Shown piece by piece: positions 32,881-41,131 of a stretch of 64,000 bases of DNA. Numbering within the stretch: the first letter of the stretch is position 1; every line of letters begins with the position of its first letter. The notes beneath the pieces are model-generated. The model was not told the origin of the DNA and searched no databases. It saw only the letters and a program-made list of their open reading frames with translations. The stretch comes from UBA2185 sp964564625 (lineage in GTDB: Bacteria > Desulfobacterota > Syntrophia > Syntrophales > UBA2185): positions 1-64,000 of the forward strand of contig CAZMBE010000001.1 of NCBI GenBank assembly GCA_964564625.1, in the 5' to 3' direction. Both the position numbers and the translations under genes were made by a program.

Positions 32881-34632
32881 ATGGATATTTATAAACGCCT
32901 TTTAAAACTTGCCAAACCCCATGCGGGGAAATTTGTCCTTGCCATGTTCTGCATGCTTGTCGTGGGTGCAACCACAGCGGCTCTCGCTTCACTGGTGAAA
33001 CCGGTCCTCGATGATATATTCATCAAAAAAGATGCTGCAATGCTGACGCTGATACCTATTGCAATTCTTGTAATCTACTTTGTGAAAATGGTCTGCTCGT
33101 ACGGTCAAACCGTTATTATGAACTACATCGGACAGCGCGCGGTTACGGATCTGAGAAATGAATTGCACAACCACATCCAGCGGCAGTCTCTCTCCTTCTT
33201 CTCCAATAATCCGACTGGGGTGCTCATGTCACGCATCACAAGCGATGTAAGCCTTATTCAAGGAGCCGTATCAGAGGCCGTAACGAGCCTTTTAAAAGAT
33301 TCTTTTACCATTTTAGGCCTTGTTTTTCTGATCTTCTATCGTGACTGGAAACTCGCGGTGATTGCGATGTTTGTCTTTCCGCTGACGATATATCCCATCG
33401 CAAAATTCGGAAGAATGATGAGAAATGTGGCAACCCGGACACAGGTAACCATGGGAAGCCTTACGAGCCTTCTTCAGGAAACCATATCGGGAACAAGAAT
33501 TGTCAAGGCTTTCGGAATGGAAGAGTACGAGGGGAAAAGATTTGCGAAAGAAAGCGAGGATCTTTTCAAATTATACATGAAATCCGTATCGATAAAGGCT
33601 ATTTCCCACCCTTTAATGGAATTTCTCGGCGGTATCGCCATCGCGGCTATCGTATTATACGGCGGACTCGAAGTCTTGAAAGGAAATTCGACCCCGGGAA
33701 ACTTTTTCTCTTTCCTCGCCGCCCTCATCATGCTCTACGAGCCGGTAAAAAGGCTGACCAATGTGAACAACACCATCCAGCAGGGAATCGCCGGCGCGCA
33801 GCGTGTCTTCAGCATTATTGACATAGTGCCTGACATCAGAAACCGAGCAAACGCCATAACTCTGCCGAATATTTCCAAGAGCATTGACATCCAGAACGTC
33901 ACCTTTTCCTATGACAAAACGCCCGTCCTCAAAAACATCAACCTTACCATCAAGGCAGGAGAAGTCGTTGCGTTTGTGGGCATGAGCGGAGGAGGAAAGA
34001 CGACCATGGTCAATTTGATCCCTCGCTTTTACGATGTCGCCGAGGGAAGAATAGTGATAGACGGCCACGATATCCGTGATGTCACAATCGAATCCCTGCG
34101 CGGTCAGATCGGCATTGTTACCCAGCAGACTATCCTCTTTAACGATACGGTGAGGAACAACATTGCCTACGGCAACATCGAAAATACCGAAGAAAAAATA
34201 ATCGAAGCCGCGAAAGCCGCCAACGCCCATGATTTCATCACAAACCTGCCGAACGGATACGATACGCTTATCGGCGAACAGGGGGCAAAGCTCTCCGGCG
34301 GAGAGAGACAGCGGATTTCTATCGCCCGGGCATTGCTGAAGGACGCCCCCATTCTCATCCTCGACGAAGCGACATCTTCTCTCGACACGGAAGCGGAAAT
34401 CGAGGTTCAGGATGCCCTGGAAAAGCTCATGCAGGGAAGAACAACATTAATAATCGCCCACCGGCTCTCTACTATCCGCAACGCCCATCGTATTATAGTA
34501 CTGGCAAATGGTGAGATTGTGGAAGAAGGAACCCACGAATCTCTTATGGGAAAAAAGGGCGAGTACTTCAAATACTACACCATGCAGTTTAAAGATGAAA
34601 ACAAGAACAGCATTGAAAAGACTGACCAGTAA
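32881..34632 (+). CDS. msbA: lipid A export ABC transporter MsbA
   Basis: Flips lipid A-core from the inner to the outer leaflet of the inner membrane. 583 aa, one half-transporter: six TM helices in residues about 15-310 and a nucleotide-binding domain at 335-580 with Walker A VGMSGGGKTT, signature LSGGERQRISIARALL, and Walker B ILILDEATSSLD. The NTIQQGIAGAQRVFSIID segment before the ATPase domain is typical of MsbA. Position between lpxB and lpxK fits. Its 3' end overlaps the start of lpxK by about 38 bases. Confidence 0.95.
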   Translation: MDIYKRLLKLAKPHAGKFVLAMFCMLVVGATTAALASLVKPVLDDIFIKKDAAMLTLIPIAILVIYFVKMVCSYGQTVIMNYIGQRAVTDLRNELHNHIQRQSLSFFSNNPTGVLMSRITSDVSLIQGAVSEAVTSLLKDSFTILGLVFLIFYRDWKLAVIAMFVFPLTIYPIAKFGRMMRNVATRTQVTMGSLTSLLQETISGTRIVKAFGMEEYEGKRFAKESEDLFKLYMKSVSIKAISHPLMEFLGGIAIAAIVLYGGLEVLKGNSTPGNFFSFLAALIMLYEPVKRLTNVNNTIQQGIAGAQRVFSIIDIVPDIRNRANAITLPNISKSIDIQNVTFSYDKTPVLKNINLTIKAGEVVAFVGMSGGGKTTMVNLIPRFYDVAEGRIVIDGHDIRDVTIESLRGQIGIVTQQTILFNDTVRNNIAYGNIENTEEKIIEAAKAANAHDFITNLPNGYDTLIGEQGAKLSGGERQRISIARALLKDAPILILDEATSSLDTEAEIEVQDALEKLMQGRTTLIIAHRLSTIRNAHRIIVLANGEIVEEGTHESLMGKKGEYFKYYTMQFKDENKNSIEKTDQ

Positions 34633-35710
34633 ATTGAGAAAAATCTGGTATGCTGAGGCAGACGTCTCCTTCATAAACCCCGTGAACCTGATTTTATTCC
34701 TGTCATCCTGGATCTATCGTGCAGTGGTCAGCGTGAGAAACAGGATGTACGATCACGGTATTTTCAGGCAGAATAAATTACCCTGTAAAGTGATCAGTAT
34801 CGGCAATATAACCGTGGGCGGAACAGGGAAGACGCCTATGGTGATAATGTTAGCAAAATTGCTGAAACAAAAAGCATACAAACCGGCCATACTGAGCAGG
34901 GGATATGGCGGGAACGCAAAATCTCCCATTACTATCGTGTCGGACGGTCTCAAAATCAGGGTGGGACACGCCGAAGCAGGAGACGAGCCGATTCTTATCG
35001 CTCAATCCGTTGAAGGGATACCGGTGATTACGGGTCCCGAAAGAACCCGCACGGGTGATTATGCTGTGAAAAATCTTGGTGCCGATATTCTGATTCTGGA
35101 TGACGCCTTTCAGCACAGAAGCATTTTCCGGGATATCGATATTGTCCTTCTAAATCGGGAGAAGCCCTTTGGAAACGGATACCTGCTGCCCATGGGACCT
35201 CTCCGTGAACCCCCGGACGCGCTGAATCGGGCTCATTTCCAGATCTGGAAAGACGCTGCCGTTGACGGTCGCTTCCCGAAATACTGCGAGCAGGGCATAG
35301 GCACGTTTTTTCCGGTGCTGTCCGGATACCTGAGACCCAAAGATATTCTCCAGGGAAGCACGGGAACTTTCCTTCCAACAGAACACATTCGCGGAAAGAA
35401 AATCTGCGCCTTTGCGGGGGTCGGTTCACCGGAAAACTTCGAAGAAACCATCGCGTCGCTCGGCGGAACACTTGTCAGTTTTTTACCCTTCCCTGACCAC
35501 CACCGCTACACACAGGACGACATCGCCGAGATACGCAGAGAGATGTCGGCATCAGGCGCTGAATGCATCCTGACGACGGAAAAAGATGGTATACGCCTGA
35601 ACGACTTCCCGGACTTTCTGAAAGACGTTCTCATTTTAAGGGTAGAAATGGATATGCTTCCTTCCCAGGAGAAATTTGCGGCACTAATCATTGATAGATT
35701 AAAGAAATGA
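34595..35710 (+). CDS. lpxK: tetraacyldisaccharide 4'-kinase LpxK
   Basis: Phosphorylates the 4'-position of the lipid A disaccharide. 371 aa from ATG 34595, inside the end of msbA; the open frame extends to 34508, but the added residues do not look like LpxK. A TTG at 34613 is another candidate. SIGNITVGGTGKTPMVI holds the P-loop at about residues 70-85, and LSRGYGG, VGDEP-like AEAGDEPILIA and LILDDAFQHRS are family motifs; VSFLPFPDHHRYTQDDI is near the end. The stop overlaps the lpxL start (ATGA). Confidence 0.94.
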   Translation: MKTRTALKRLTSKLRKIWYAEADVSFINPVNLILFLSSWIYRAVVSVRNRMYDHGIFRQNKLPCKVISIGNITVGGTGKTPMVIMLAKLLKQKAYKPAILSRGYGGNAKSPITIVSDGLKIRVGHAEAGDEPILIAQSVEGIPVITGPERTRTGDYAVKNLGADILILDDAFQHRSIFRDIDIVLLNREKPFGNGYLLPMGPLREPPDALNRAHFQIWKDAAVDGRFPKYCEQGIGTFFPVLSGYLRPKDILQGSTGTFLPTEHIRGKKICAFAGVGSPENFEETIASLGGTLVSFLPFPDHHRYTQDDIAEIRREMSASGAECILTTEKDGIRLNDFPDFLKDVLILRVEMDMLPSQEKFAALIIDRLKK

Positions 35711-36573
35711 AGAAAACGGTAACGACAGACATTATATTGAAATGCGTTGGCGCCGTTCCCCGCACACTGAGAAGAGGCTTTTTTGTCGGCATGTTTCGCC
35801 TTTTTTACTATCTTTCCCCGAAACGGAGATTGATTACGCTACACAACCTCAGATGCGCCTTCCCGGAAAAAAGCATGACGGAAATCAAAAAGATCGCCAA
35901 GGGCGCATACATTACCCTGGGCATATCATCGGCGGACTTCTTTGAAATCCCCTCTTTAACAAAGGACAACATCGGCGATTTCGTGGATGTTGAAGGACTC
36001 GAACACTGCACAAAGGCCCTGGAAAAGAACAGGGGAATGCTGATGCTTGGCGCCCACTTCGGCAACTGGGAACTTGCTGCGGCAGCGTTTTCACTGGTGT
36101 TTAAACCCGCCGTTATTACCTATCGTCCTCTGGACAGTCCCACTCTCGATAATCTGGTATTATGGGTAAGATCATCCAGTGGTAACATCCTTATAGACAA
36201 GAAACGCGCAATGAGAAAAATGCTCAGGAGTCTTGCACATAACGAGATTGTTGCAACCATGATTGATCAGAACATGTCCCGGCGGGAGGGGGTGTTTGTC
36301 GATTTTTTTGGCCGGCCCGCCTGTACCACCACCGGCCTCGCGCTTATTTCCCTGCATACGGAAACACCGGTGATCCCAGCGTATATAGTAAGACTGGAAA
36401 ATGGAAGGTACAAGCTGATTATCAGAGAGGCGATACAAATCGTCCACACTGGCAATGAAGATAAAGACGTGCATGTCAATACCCAGAATTTTACACGGGT
36501 CGTCGAAGACATAGTCAGAGAATACCCGGAGCAGTGGTTCTGGCTGCATCAAAGATGGAAGACAAAACCCTGA
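35707..36573 (+). CDS. lpxL: lysophospholipid/lipid A late acyltransferase, LpxL (HtrB)-like
   Basis: Membrane-bound acyltransferase of the LpxL/LpxM family, 288 aa, adding a secondary acyl chain to (Kdo2-)lipid IVA. The catalytic HX4E motif is AHFGNWELAAA (His at about residue 117). Other blocks: MIDQNMSRREGVFVDFFGRPA and EYPEQWFWLHQRWK at the C-terminus. An N-terminal hydrophobic stretch anchors it. If lipid A carries 3-amino sugars, this enzyme acts on hydroxyls of the N-linked hydroxyacyl chains. Only one such gene is present, so which position it acylates is not known. Confidence 0.9.
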   Translation: MKKTVTTDIILKCVGAVPRTLRRGFFVGMFRLFYYLSPKRRLITLHNLRCAFPEKSMTEIKKIAKGAYITLGISSADFFEIPSLTKDNIGDFVDVEGLEHCTKALEKNRGMLMLGAHFGNWELAAAAFSLVFKPAVITYRPLDSPTLDNLVLWVRSSSGNILIDKKRAMRKMLRSLAHNEIVATMIDQNMSRREGVFVDFFGRPACTTTGLALISLHTETPVIPAYIVRLENGRYKLIIREAIQIVHTGNEDKDVHVNTQNFTRVVEDIVREYPEQWFWLHQRWKTKP

Positions 36574-36612
36574 CAGACTCAAGGGCGCTTAACGAAACAG
36601 GCTTATGAACTC

Positions 36613-37668
36613 ATGAAAGTAAGGATCTCCACGCGCCGGAATTTCACCGGGGCGAAGAATATACTCATTCGCGGAACAAACTGGATCGGCGACGCCGTCA
36701 TGACCATCCCCGCTGTCAACGCCGTCAGGAATACCTTCCCGCAAGCCAGAATTTGCATACTTGCCAAACCCTGGCTTGCCGAAGTGTACCGGCTTTGTCC
36801 CTCCCTGGACGAGATTATCCTTTTTCACGATCCAGGTTTTCATTCAGGCATCACGGGAAAAATCAAACTGGGCAATGAACTGAGAAAATTAAAATTCGAC
36901 GCAGCAATCCTGCTGCAAAACGCCATCGAGGCGGCTATCATCACATGGTGGGCGGGAATCCCCATCAGGGCGGGATACAATTCCGACGGAAGGGGGCTGT
37001 TATTGACCCACTCCGTCCAAAGGACGACAGCAATCAGAAAAGTACACCAGACCAAATATTATCTGGAAATGGTCAAAGCGTTAGGATGTCAATCGGCAGA
37101 AACGAACGTCCATCTTAAGCCGGGGAAGGAATATGAAACTTTATCGGAAACGTTATTTGATGAGCACGGAATCGGAAGAGATACCTTTTTCATTGGTATA
37201 GCCCCCGGGGCTGCGTATGGCCCGGCAAAGAGATGGTTCCCGGAAAGTTTTGCTGCCGTAGCCGACAGATTGATGGATGATTTTTCCGCACAGGCACTTC
37301 TCTTCGGAAGTTCCGCGGACAGGAAAAGCACCGACGCGGTGCAGCGCAATGCCACTCACCCGTTGATCAATCTGGCAGGGAAAACGAATCTGAAGGAAAC
37401 CATTGCCATGATTGCGAGGTGTAACCTTTTCATCTCCAACGACTCCGGTTTAATGCATGTCGCCGGCGCCTTACATATTCCCACGGTGGCTATTTTTGGT
37501 TCAACAAATCCCATTACCACCTCCCCTGCGGGAGATAAAAGCGTGGTTGTCTATAAAGGAGCTTCATGCAGTCCATGCCTCAAGGAGACATGCCCGACGG
37601 ATTTCCGATGCATGGAAATGGTTACTGTAGAGGAAGTGTATGAAACAGCCAAGAGGCTATTGAGTTAA
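36613..37668 (+). CDS. waaF: ADP-heptose:LPS heptosyltransferase II (WaaF-type, GT9)
   Basis: GT9 family transferase that adds the second L-glycero-D-manno-heptose of the inner core. 351 aa. IRGTNWIGDAVMTIPAVNAV is the WaaF start, GAAYGPAKRWFPESFA holds the donor-site Lys, and FISNDSGLMHVAGALHIPTV is the hallmark GT9 loop. A Cys-rich tail, CSPCLKETCPTDFRCME, is shared with waaC downstream. It precedes the mobile element, gmhB and waaC, so together they form the heptose section of the operon. Confidence 0.9.
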   Translation: MKVRISTRRNFTGAKNILIRGTNWIGDAVMTIPAVNAVRNTFPQARICILAKPWLAEVYRLCPSLDEIILFHDPGFHSGITGKIKLGNELRKLKFDAAILLQNAIEAAIITWWAGIPIRAGYNSDGRGLLLTHSVQRTTAIRKVHQTKYYLEMVKALGCQSAETNVHLKPGKEYETLSETLFDEHGIGRDTFFIGIAPGAAYGPAKRWFPESFAAVADRLMDDFSAQALLFGSSADRKSTDAVQRNATHPLINLAGKTNLKETIAMIARCNLFISNDSGLMHVAGALHIPTVAIFGSTNPITTSPAGDKSVVVYKGASCSPCLKETCPTDFRCMEMVTVEEVYETAKRLLS

Positions 37669-37702
37669 TAACCCTGTTGCGAGGGAACGAACATTGTGGC
37701 CC

Positions 37703-37740
37703 GTCATTGCGAGGAAGCCGAAGGCTGACGTGGCAATCTC
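37703..37740 (+). repeat. left terminal palindrome of the GIY-YIG mini-element
   Basis: Contains the complementary pairs ATTGC/GCAAT at its ends and AGCC/GGCT around GAA in the middle (37715-37725), so it can fold as a REP-like hairpin. It lies 34 bases after the waaF stop. A further TTGCGAGG at 37677-37684 may be an eroded additional unit. Confidence 0.7.
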
Positions 37741-37747
37741 AAAGATA

Positions 37748-37939
37748 ATGAAAAAGGAATATTACGTTTACATCATGACCAACAAGGATAACAATGTTTT
37801 ATACACTGGTGTAACCTATAATCTGAAAAAAAGAGTTTACGAACATAAAGAAAAATTGGGTGCTGGGTCAAGACAGAAGAAAATTAATTTGGTTAACAGT
37901 ATAAATAGAAAATGGATAGACCTGTATGAAGAATTATGA
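37748..37939 (+). pseudogene. GIY-YIG (URI-type) nuclease-like ORF with internal in-frame deletion
   Basis: 63 aa from ATG 37748. The N-terminus KKEYYVYIMTNKDNNVLYTG is the GIY-YIG start (YVYIM, LYTGVT), with NLKKRVYEHKEKL, the Arg-bearing helix. Then the sequence jumps to AGSRQKKINLVNSINRKWID, normally the C-terminal end of the ~90-residue family. About 28-30 central residues are missing, including the region with the catalytic Glu and the REKQIK block. The junction bears a TGGGTGCTGGGT short repeat, suggesting deletion between short homologies. The product is probably inactive; the frame remains open, so it may still be translated. Confidence 0.7.
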
Positions 37940-38564
37940 GAGATTGCTTCGCTCTGCTCGCAATGACTCTTTGAAAAAAAATACGGCGGTTTTTCTCGAC
38001 AGGGATGGGACAATAAACGAAGAGGTAGGGTACTTAGACAGTATGGACAAACTGAACCTGTTTGCCAACACCGCCGAAGCCATCAAGTTGATCAACAAAA
38101 GCGGTATGAAAGCCGTGGTGATTACCAATCAGTCCGGAGTCGCAAGGGGATACTTCACAGAGGAATTCGTCAGGACGGTTCATGCATGCATTCAGAAGAC
38201 CCTTCAAGAGAAAGGCGCATTCATTGATGCCTTCTATTACTGCCCCCATCACCAGACGGAAGGCGTCGGGGTGTATCTCCAGTACTGCACGTGCAGAAAA
38301 CCTGAGGCAGGAATGCTCTTCGCAGCATCGGCGGATATGGACATCGACCTTGCACGCTCTTACACAGTAGGGGATATGCTCAAGGACATTCAGGCGGCAT
38401 ATAAGGTCAAAGCAAAAGGCGTGCTGGTAAAAACAGGCTATGGTGTGAACACTATCGAGAAAGAATTACCACCGGAATCAGCGGGAATCATCCGGCCCCA
38501 CTACATCGCCGAAGATATATTGGATGCGGTGACGTGGATTATGGAAGACAGGTTGAGAGTGTGA
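37926..38564 (+). CDS. gmhB: D-glycero-D-manno-heptose 1,7-bisphosphate 7-phosphatase GmhB
   Basis: HAD-superfamily phosphatase of ADP-heptose synthesis, for the LPS core. Catalytic FLDRDGTINEE, VVITNQSGVARG, and the GmhB zinc-site block YYCPHHQTEG and YCTCRKPEAGML are all present, with GDMLKDIQAA closing the site. The ATG-start version has 212 aa, but its first 15 residues (KNYERLLRSARNDS) are translated from the right palindrome of the mobile element and overlap the GIY-YIG ORF. The family-like protein begins at TTG 37971 (197 aa). Which start is used is open; neither has a good ribosome-binding site. The 3' end overlaps waaC by four bases. Confidence 0.9.
   Translation: MKNYERLLRSARNDSLKKNTAVFLDRDGTINEEVGYLDSMDKLNLFANTAEAIKLINKSGMKAVVITNQSGVARGYFTEEFVRTVHACIQKTLQEKGAFIDAFYYCPHHQTEGVGVYLQYCTCRKPEAGMLFAASADMDIDLARSYTVGDMLKDIQAAYKVKAKGVLVKTGYGVNTIEKELPPESAGIIRPHYIAEDILDAVTWIMEDRLRV
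37940..37967 (-). repeat. right terminal palindrome of the GIY-YIG mini-element
   Basis: Reverse complement of the left-end motif: GAGATTGC at one end, GCAATGAC at the other, with ATTGC/GCAAT complementarity. It overlaps the first codons of the longer gmhB reading frame. Confidence 0.7.
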
Positions 38565-39616
38565 ACATCCTTATCGTAAAATTAAGCGCTATAGGAGATG
38601 TTGTCCACACACTTCCTTCCTTAGCCGCGCTCAGAAAGCTCTACCCCGATGCGCATATCACGTGGGTCATTGAAGAGGCATCATCAGACCTTATTCAGGA
38701 CCACCCGTATCTGGACAGGGTTATTGTTTCTCGTCGAAAAAGATGGGTGGATGAGTTGAAACAGGGACGGATCGATACACCTCTGCGTGAAATGAAATCC
38801 TTCATCCACGATCTTAAAGGGCGTCCCTACGATCTGGTGATTGATTTCCACGGGCTCTTCAAAAGCGCCATGATTGTTTTCCTCAGTTCCGGGAAAAGAA
38901 AGCTTGGCTACGACAGCATGCAGGAATTGAGCGGTTTGTTTCTCAATGAAAAAATTCCAGAGGATATGGGGAAACATGCCGTTGACCGGTACCTCGATTT
39001 CCCCCGTTATTTAGGCGCCCATGTGAACGAACCGGAATTTTTGATTCCCATAGGAGAAGAACACAGAACTAGAGTGGAAAGACTTTTATTGATTAACGGT
39101 ATTAGCAAACAAGACAGGTTTGTGACAGTAAGCCCCGTAGCGTTATGGGACACAAAACTATGGGAAGATAAAAAATTCGCTCTGTTGTGTAACCGGATCA
39201 CGGAAGAGTTAAATGTCCGGGTGGTTTTTACCGGTAGCGACCGCGGAAAGCTGGAACATGTTCAATCCATGATGAGTGTTTCTTCCATCAACCTGGGAGG
39301 TAAAACAACGCTGAGAGACCTGGCCTATGTATATCGCTTGGCTTCTCTCATGATCACAACTGACTCCGGTCCGATGCACATCGCGGCGGCGGCTGGAACT
39401 CCCGTCGTCGCTATTTTCGGTCCTACCGATCCGATGCGAACGGGACCTTACGGGAAAGGGCATAAAGTCATACGTAAAGAGTTCTCATGCAGTCCCTGCT
39501 TCCTGAAAAAGTGCGACACAAAGAAATGCATGCGGGATATTATCGTAGAAGAGGTTTTCAACGTGGTAAAAGAAAAATTAGCGGAGATTAATAAAGAAAA
39601 GGAAAAGGAGGAATAG
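38561..39616 (+). CDS. waaC: LPS heptosyltransferase I (WaaC-type, GT9)
   Basis: GT9 transferase adding the first heptose to Kdo. 351 aa from GTG 38561 (overlaps the gmhB stop as GTGA, with AGG upstream), giving NILIVKLSAIGDVVHTLPSL, the classic start; the open frame extends nine codons further. TVSPVALWDTKLWEDKKFA and ITTDSGPMHIAAAAGTPVVA are GT9 motifs; the Cys-rich tail CSPCFLKKCDTKKCM resembles that of waaF. The WaaC assignment rests on order and on the D-x-H-G block VIDFHGLFKSA, typical of heptosyltransferase I. Confidence 0.88.
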   Translation: MNILIVKLSAIGDVVHTLPSLAALRKLYPDAHITWVIEEASSDLIQDHPYLDRVIVSRRKRWVDELKQGRIDTPLREMKSFIHDLKGRPYDLVIDFHGLFKSAMIVFLSSGKRKLGYDSMQELSGLFLNEKIPEDMGKHAVDRYLDFPRYLGAHVNEPEFLIPIGEEHRTRVERLLLINGISKQDRFVTVSPVALWDTKLWEDKKFALLCNRITEELNVRVVFTGSDRGKLEHVQSMMSVSSINLGGKTTLRDLAYVYRLASLMITTDSGPMHIAAAAGTPVVAIFGPTDPMRTGPYGKGHKVIRKEFSCSPCFLKKCDTKKCMRDIIVEEVFNVVKEKLAEINKEKEKEE

Positions 39617-39618
39617 AA

Positions 39619-39789
39619 GTGGGGATCAGTAAAAAACTCCTGGCTATTTTAGCATGCCCCAAGTGCAAGGGGGACATTTACCTGAACCAGGGAGAGGACG
39701 GGTTGATCTGTGAGAAATGCAAGCTTCTCTATGAGATTAAAGACGATATCCCGATCATGCTGATTGACGAAGCAAAACAACTTTCATAA
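39619..39789 (+). CDS. Trm112/YcaR-family small zinc-ribbon protein
   Basis: 56 aa; too short for routine ORF calling. GTG 39619, two bases after the waaC stop, with an excellent AAAGGAGG upstream. Sequence begins GISKKLLAILACPKCKGDIY, then DGLICEKCKLLYEIKDDIPI, followed by MLIDEA: two CXXC zinc knuckles and the LYEIKDDIPIML string define the Trm112 family (UPF0434). In bacteria such proteins often sit beside LPS genes (ycaR near lpxK in E. coli). Exact role unknown; may aid a methyltransferase or LPS enzyme. Confidence 0.9.
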   Translation: MGISKKLLAILACPKCKGDIYLNQGEDGLICEKCKLLYEIKDDIPIMLIDEAKQLS

Positions 39790-39952
39790 TAGCCTTTCAC
39801 TACCAATGTGAGAAACCTTTGAAAAATGTCCGGTAGTGTGATCATGAATGATCATGCATACAAGAGGTCCTTCCCATCTTTTTCTTGACAAATATCTTCA
39901 AAACCATGGTAGTCTGAATGCCGGAATAAATTTTCAAGTGTATGTAAGAGTC

Positions 39953-41131
39953 ATGCCAAAAATTATCAACCGTTACATTCTGAGAGAAATTTCTTATCCG
40001 TTCCTCATGATCGTTTTTGTTTTGACCTTTGTCCTGCTTATGGGGAAAATTCTCCAGTTAATGGATCTGATGGTTAATAAGGGCGTGAGTTTCATCGATA
40101 TATCGAAACTATTTCTCTTGTTAACACCATCCTTTTTGATATTAACCATTCCCATATCGCTGCTGATATCGATACTGATCGGCTTAGGCAGGTTATCAGG
40201 TGACAATGAAATAACAATTTTAAAGGCATCCGGCATAAGTTTATACAAACTCATCCCTCCTGTTGCCTTCGCAACATTCATCGCCTTTATATTGACAGCC
40301 GTGATGAGCATCTTCTTCGTTCCCCATAGTCAATACGCAACGAAGAATCTGCTTTTTACCATCGCTAAGAAAAAGGCCAGCGTAGGTATAAAAGAAAAAG
40401 TATTCAATGATGATTTTAAGGGTATTCTCCTTTATGCGGACAATATCCCCGTGCACGGTAATTACATGGAGGGCGTCATCATCTCAGAAGAAAGCATTAC
40501 CAAAGAACCAAGCACCATTATCGCGAAGAGAGCGTATCTTGTATCAGATCCTACAATGATGACGGTAACCCTGAGACTCGAAAACGGCAGTACGCACAGC
40601 GTCGATATGAAACAGAAGAATTATCGGAAAATGGATTTCAGCGTGTATGACATTAATCTCGATTTAGAATCCTCGCTTGGAGAAGAAAAGAAAGTCATAA
40701 CAAAGAAGGTCTCCGAGATGACTATGTGGGAAATTGCTGAAAATCTAAAAAAGGCCGGCGTAGAAGAAAAATTTTTCAGGGAGCTGTCCATTGAATTGAA
40801 TAAGACAATCGCTACCCCCATTGCATGCATTGTCTTTGGTATTCTGGGAATTCCCTTAGGCATAAGATCGCACAGAGCTGTAAAATCGAGGGGATTCACT
40901 GTGGGGATCTTTACAGTGTTTATCTATTACATCCTTCGTCTCGGCGGAGAGGCCCTTGCGTCAACCGGCAGGCTTTCGCCTTTTATTGGAACATGGGCTC
41001 CAAATATTATTTTCTGTATGGCTGGAACCTATCTTTTGATTAAGGCGGCGCAAGATAGACCTCTCAACATTCAGGCAATAGGCACCTTTGCAAAGAAGCT
41101 CATCGGCAAAAAAAAGGCCATTGATTCATGA
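39953..41131 (+). CDS. lptF: LPS export permease LptF
   Basis: Inner-membrane permease of the LptB2FGC complex that pulls LPS out of the membrane. 392 aa from ATG 39953 (MPKIINRYILREISYPFLMI); the frame runs 35 codons further upstream but without family similarity. Three TM helices at about 15-125, a periplasmic beta-jellyroll (about 130-275), three more TM at 285-380. NEITILKASGISLYKLIPPV is typical. It overlaps lptG by four bases. The partners lptB, lptC, lptA and lptD are not in the window. Confidence 0.92.
   Translation: MPKIINRYILREISYPFLMIVFVLTFVLLMGKILQLMDLMVNKGVSFIDISKLFLLLTPSFLILTIPISLLISILIGLGRLSGDNEITILKASGISLYKLIPPVAFATFIAFILTAVMSIFFVPHSQYATKNLLFTIAKKKASVGIKEKVFNDDFKGILLYADNIPVHGNYMEGVIISEESITKEPSTIIAKRAYLVSDPTMMTVTLRLENGSTHSVDMKQKNYRKMDFSVYDINLDLESSLGEEKKVITKKVSEMTMWEIAENLKKAGVEEKFFRELSIELNKTIATPIACIVFGILGIPLGIRSHRAVKSRGFTVGIFTVFIYYILRLGGEALASTGRLSPFIGTWAPNIIFCMAGTYLLIKAAQDRPLNIQAIGTFAKKLIGKKKAIDS

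Larger units (their letters stand above)
37703..37967. mobile_element. mini-element: inverted palindromes flanking a GIY-YIG ORF
   Basis: Left end 37703-37740 begins GTCATTGCGAGGAAGCCGAA and ends GGCAATCTC. Right end 37940-37967 reads GAGATTGCTTCGCTCTGCTC, then GCAATGAC. They are inverted relative to each other: both termini are GTCATTGCGAG...GCAATCTC. The ORF between them (37748-37939) stops one base before the right end, so the repeats bracket it exactly. Similar GTCATTGCGAG palindromes are common interspersed repeats in anaerobic bacteria and sometimes flank GIY-YIG genes. The unit is 265 bp. Mobility is inferred from this layout; no target-site duplication was identified. Confidence 0.7.

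Noticed and set aside
37694..37747. Longer N-terminus for the GIY-YIG ORF beginning at 37694
   Set aside because: These codons are a translation of the left palindrome; the family sequence starts at ATG 37748.
39848..39952. Extended LptF N-terminus
   Set aside because: The 35 extra residues have no family similarity; MPKIINRYILREI is the expected start.
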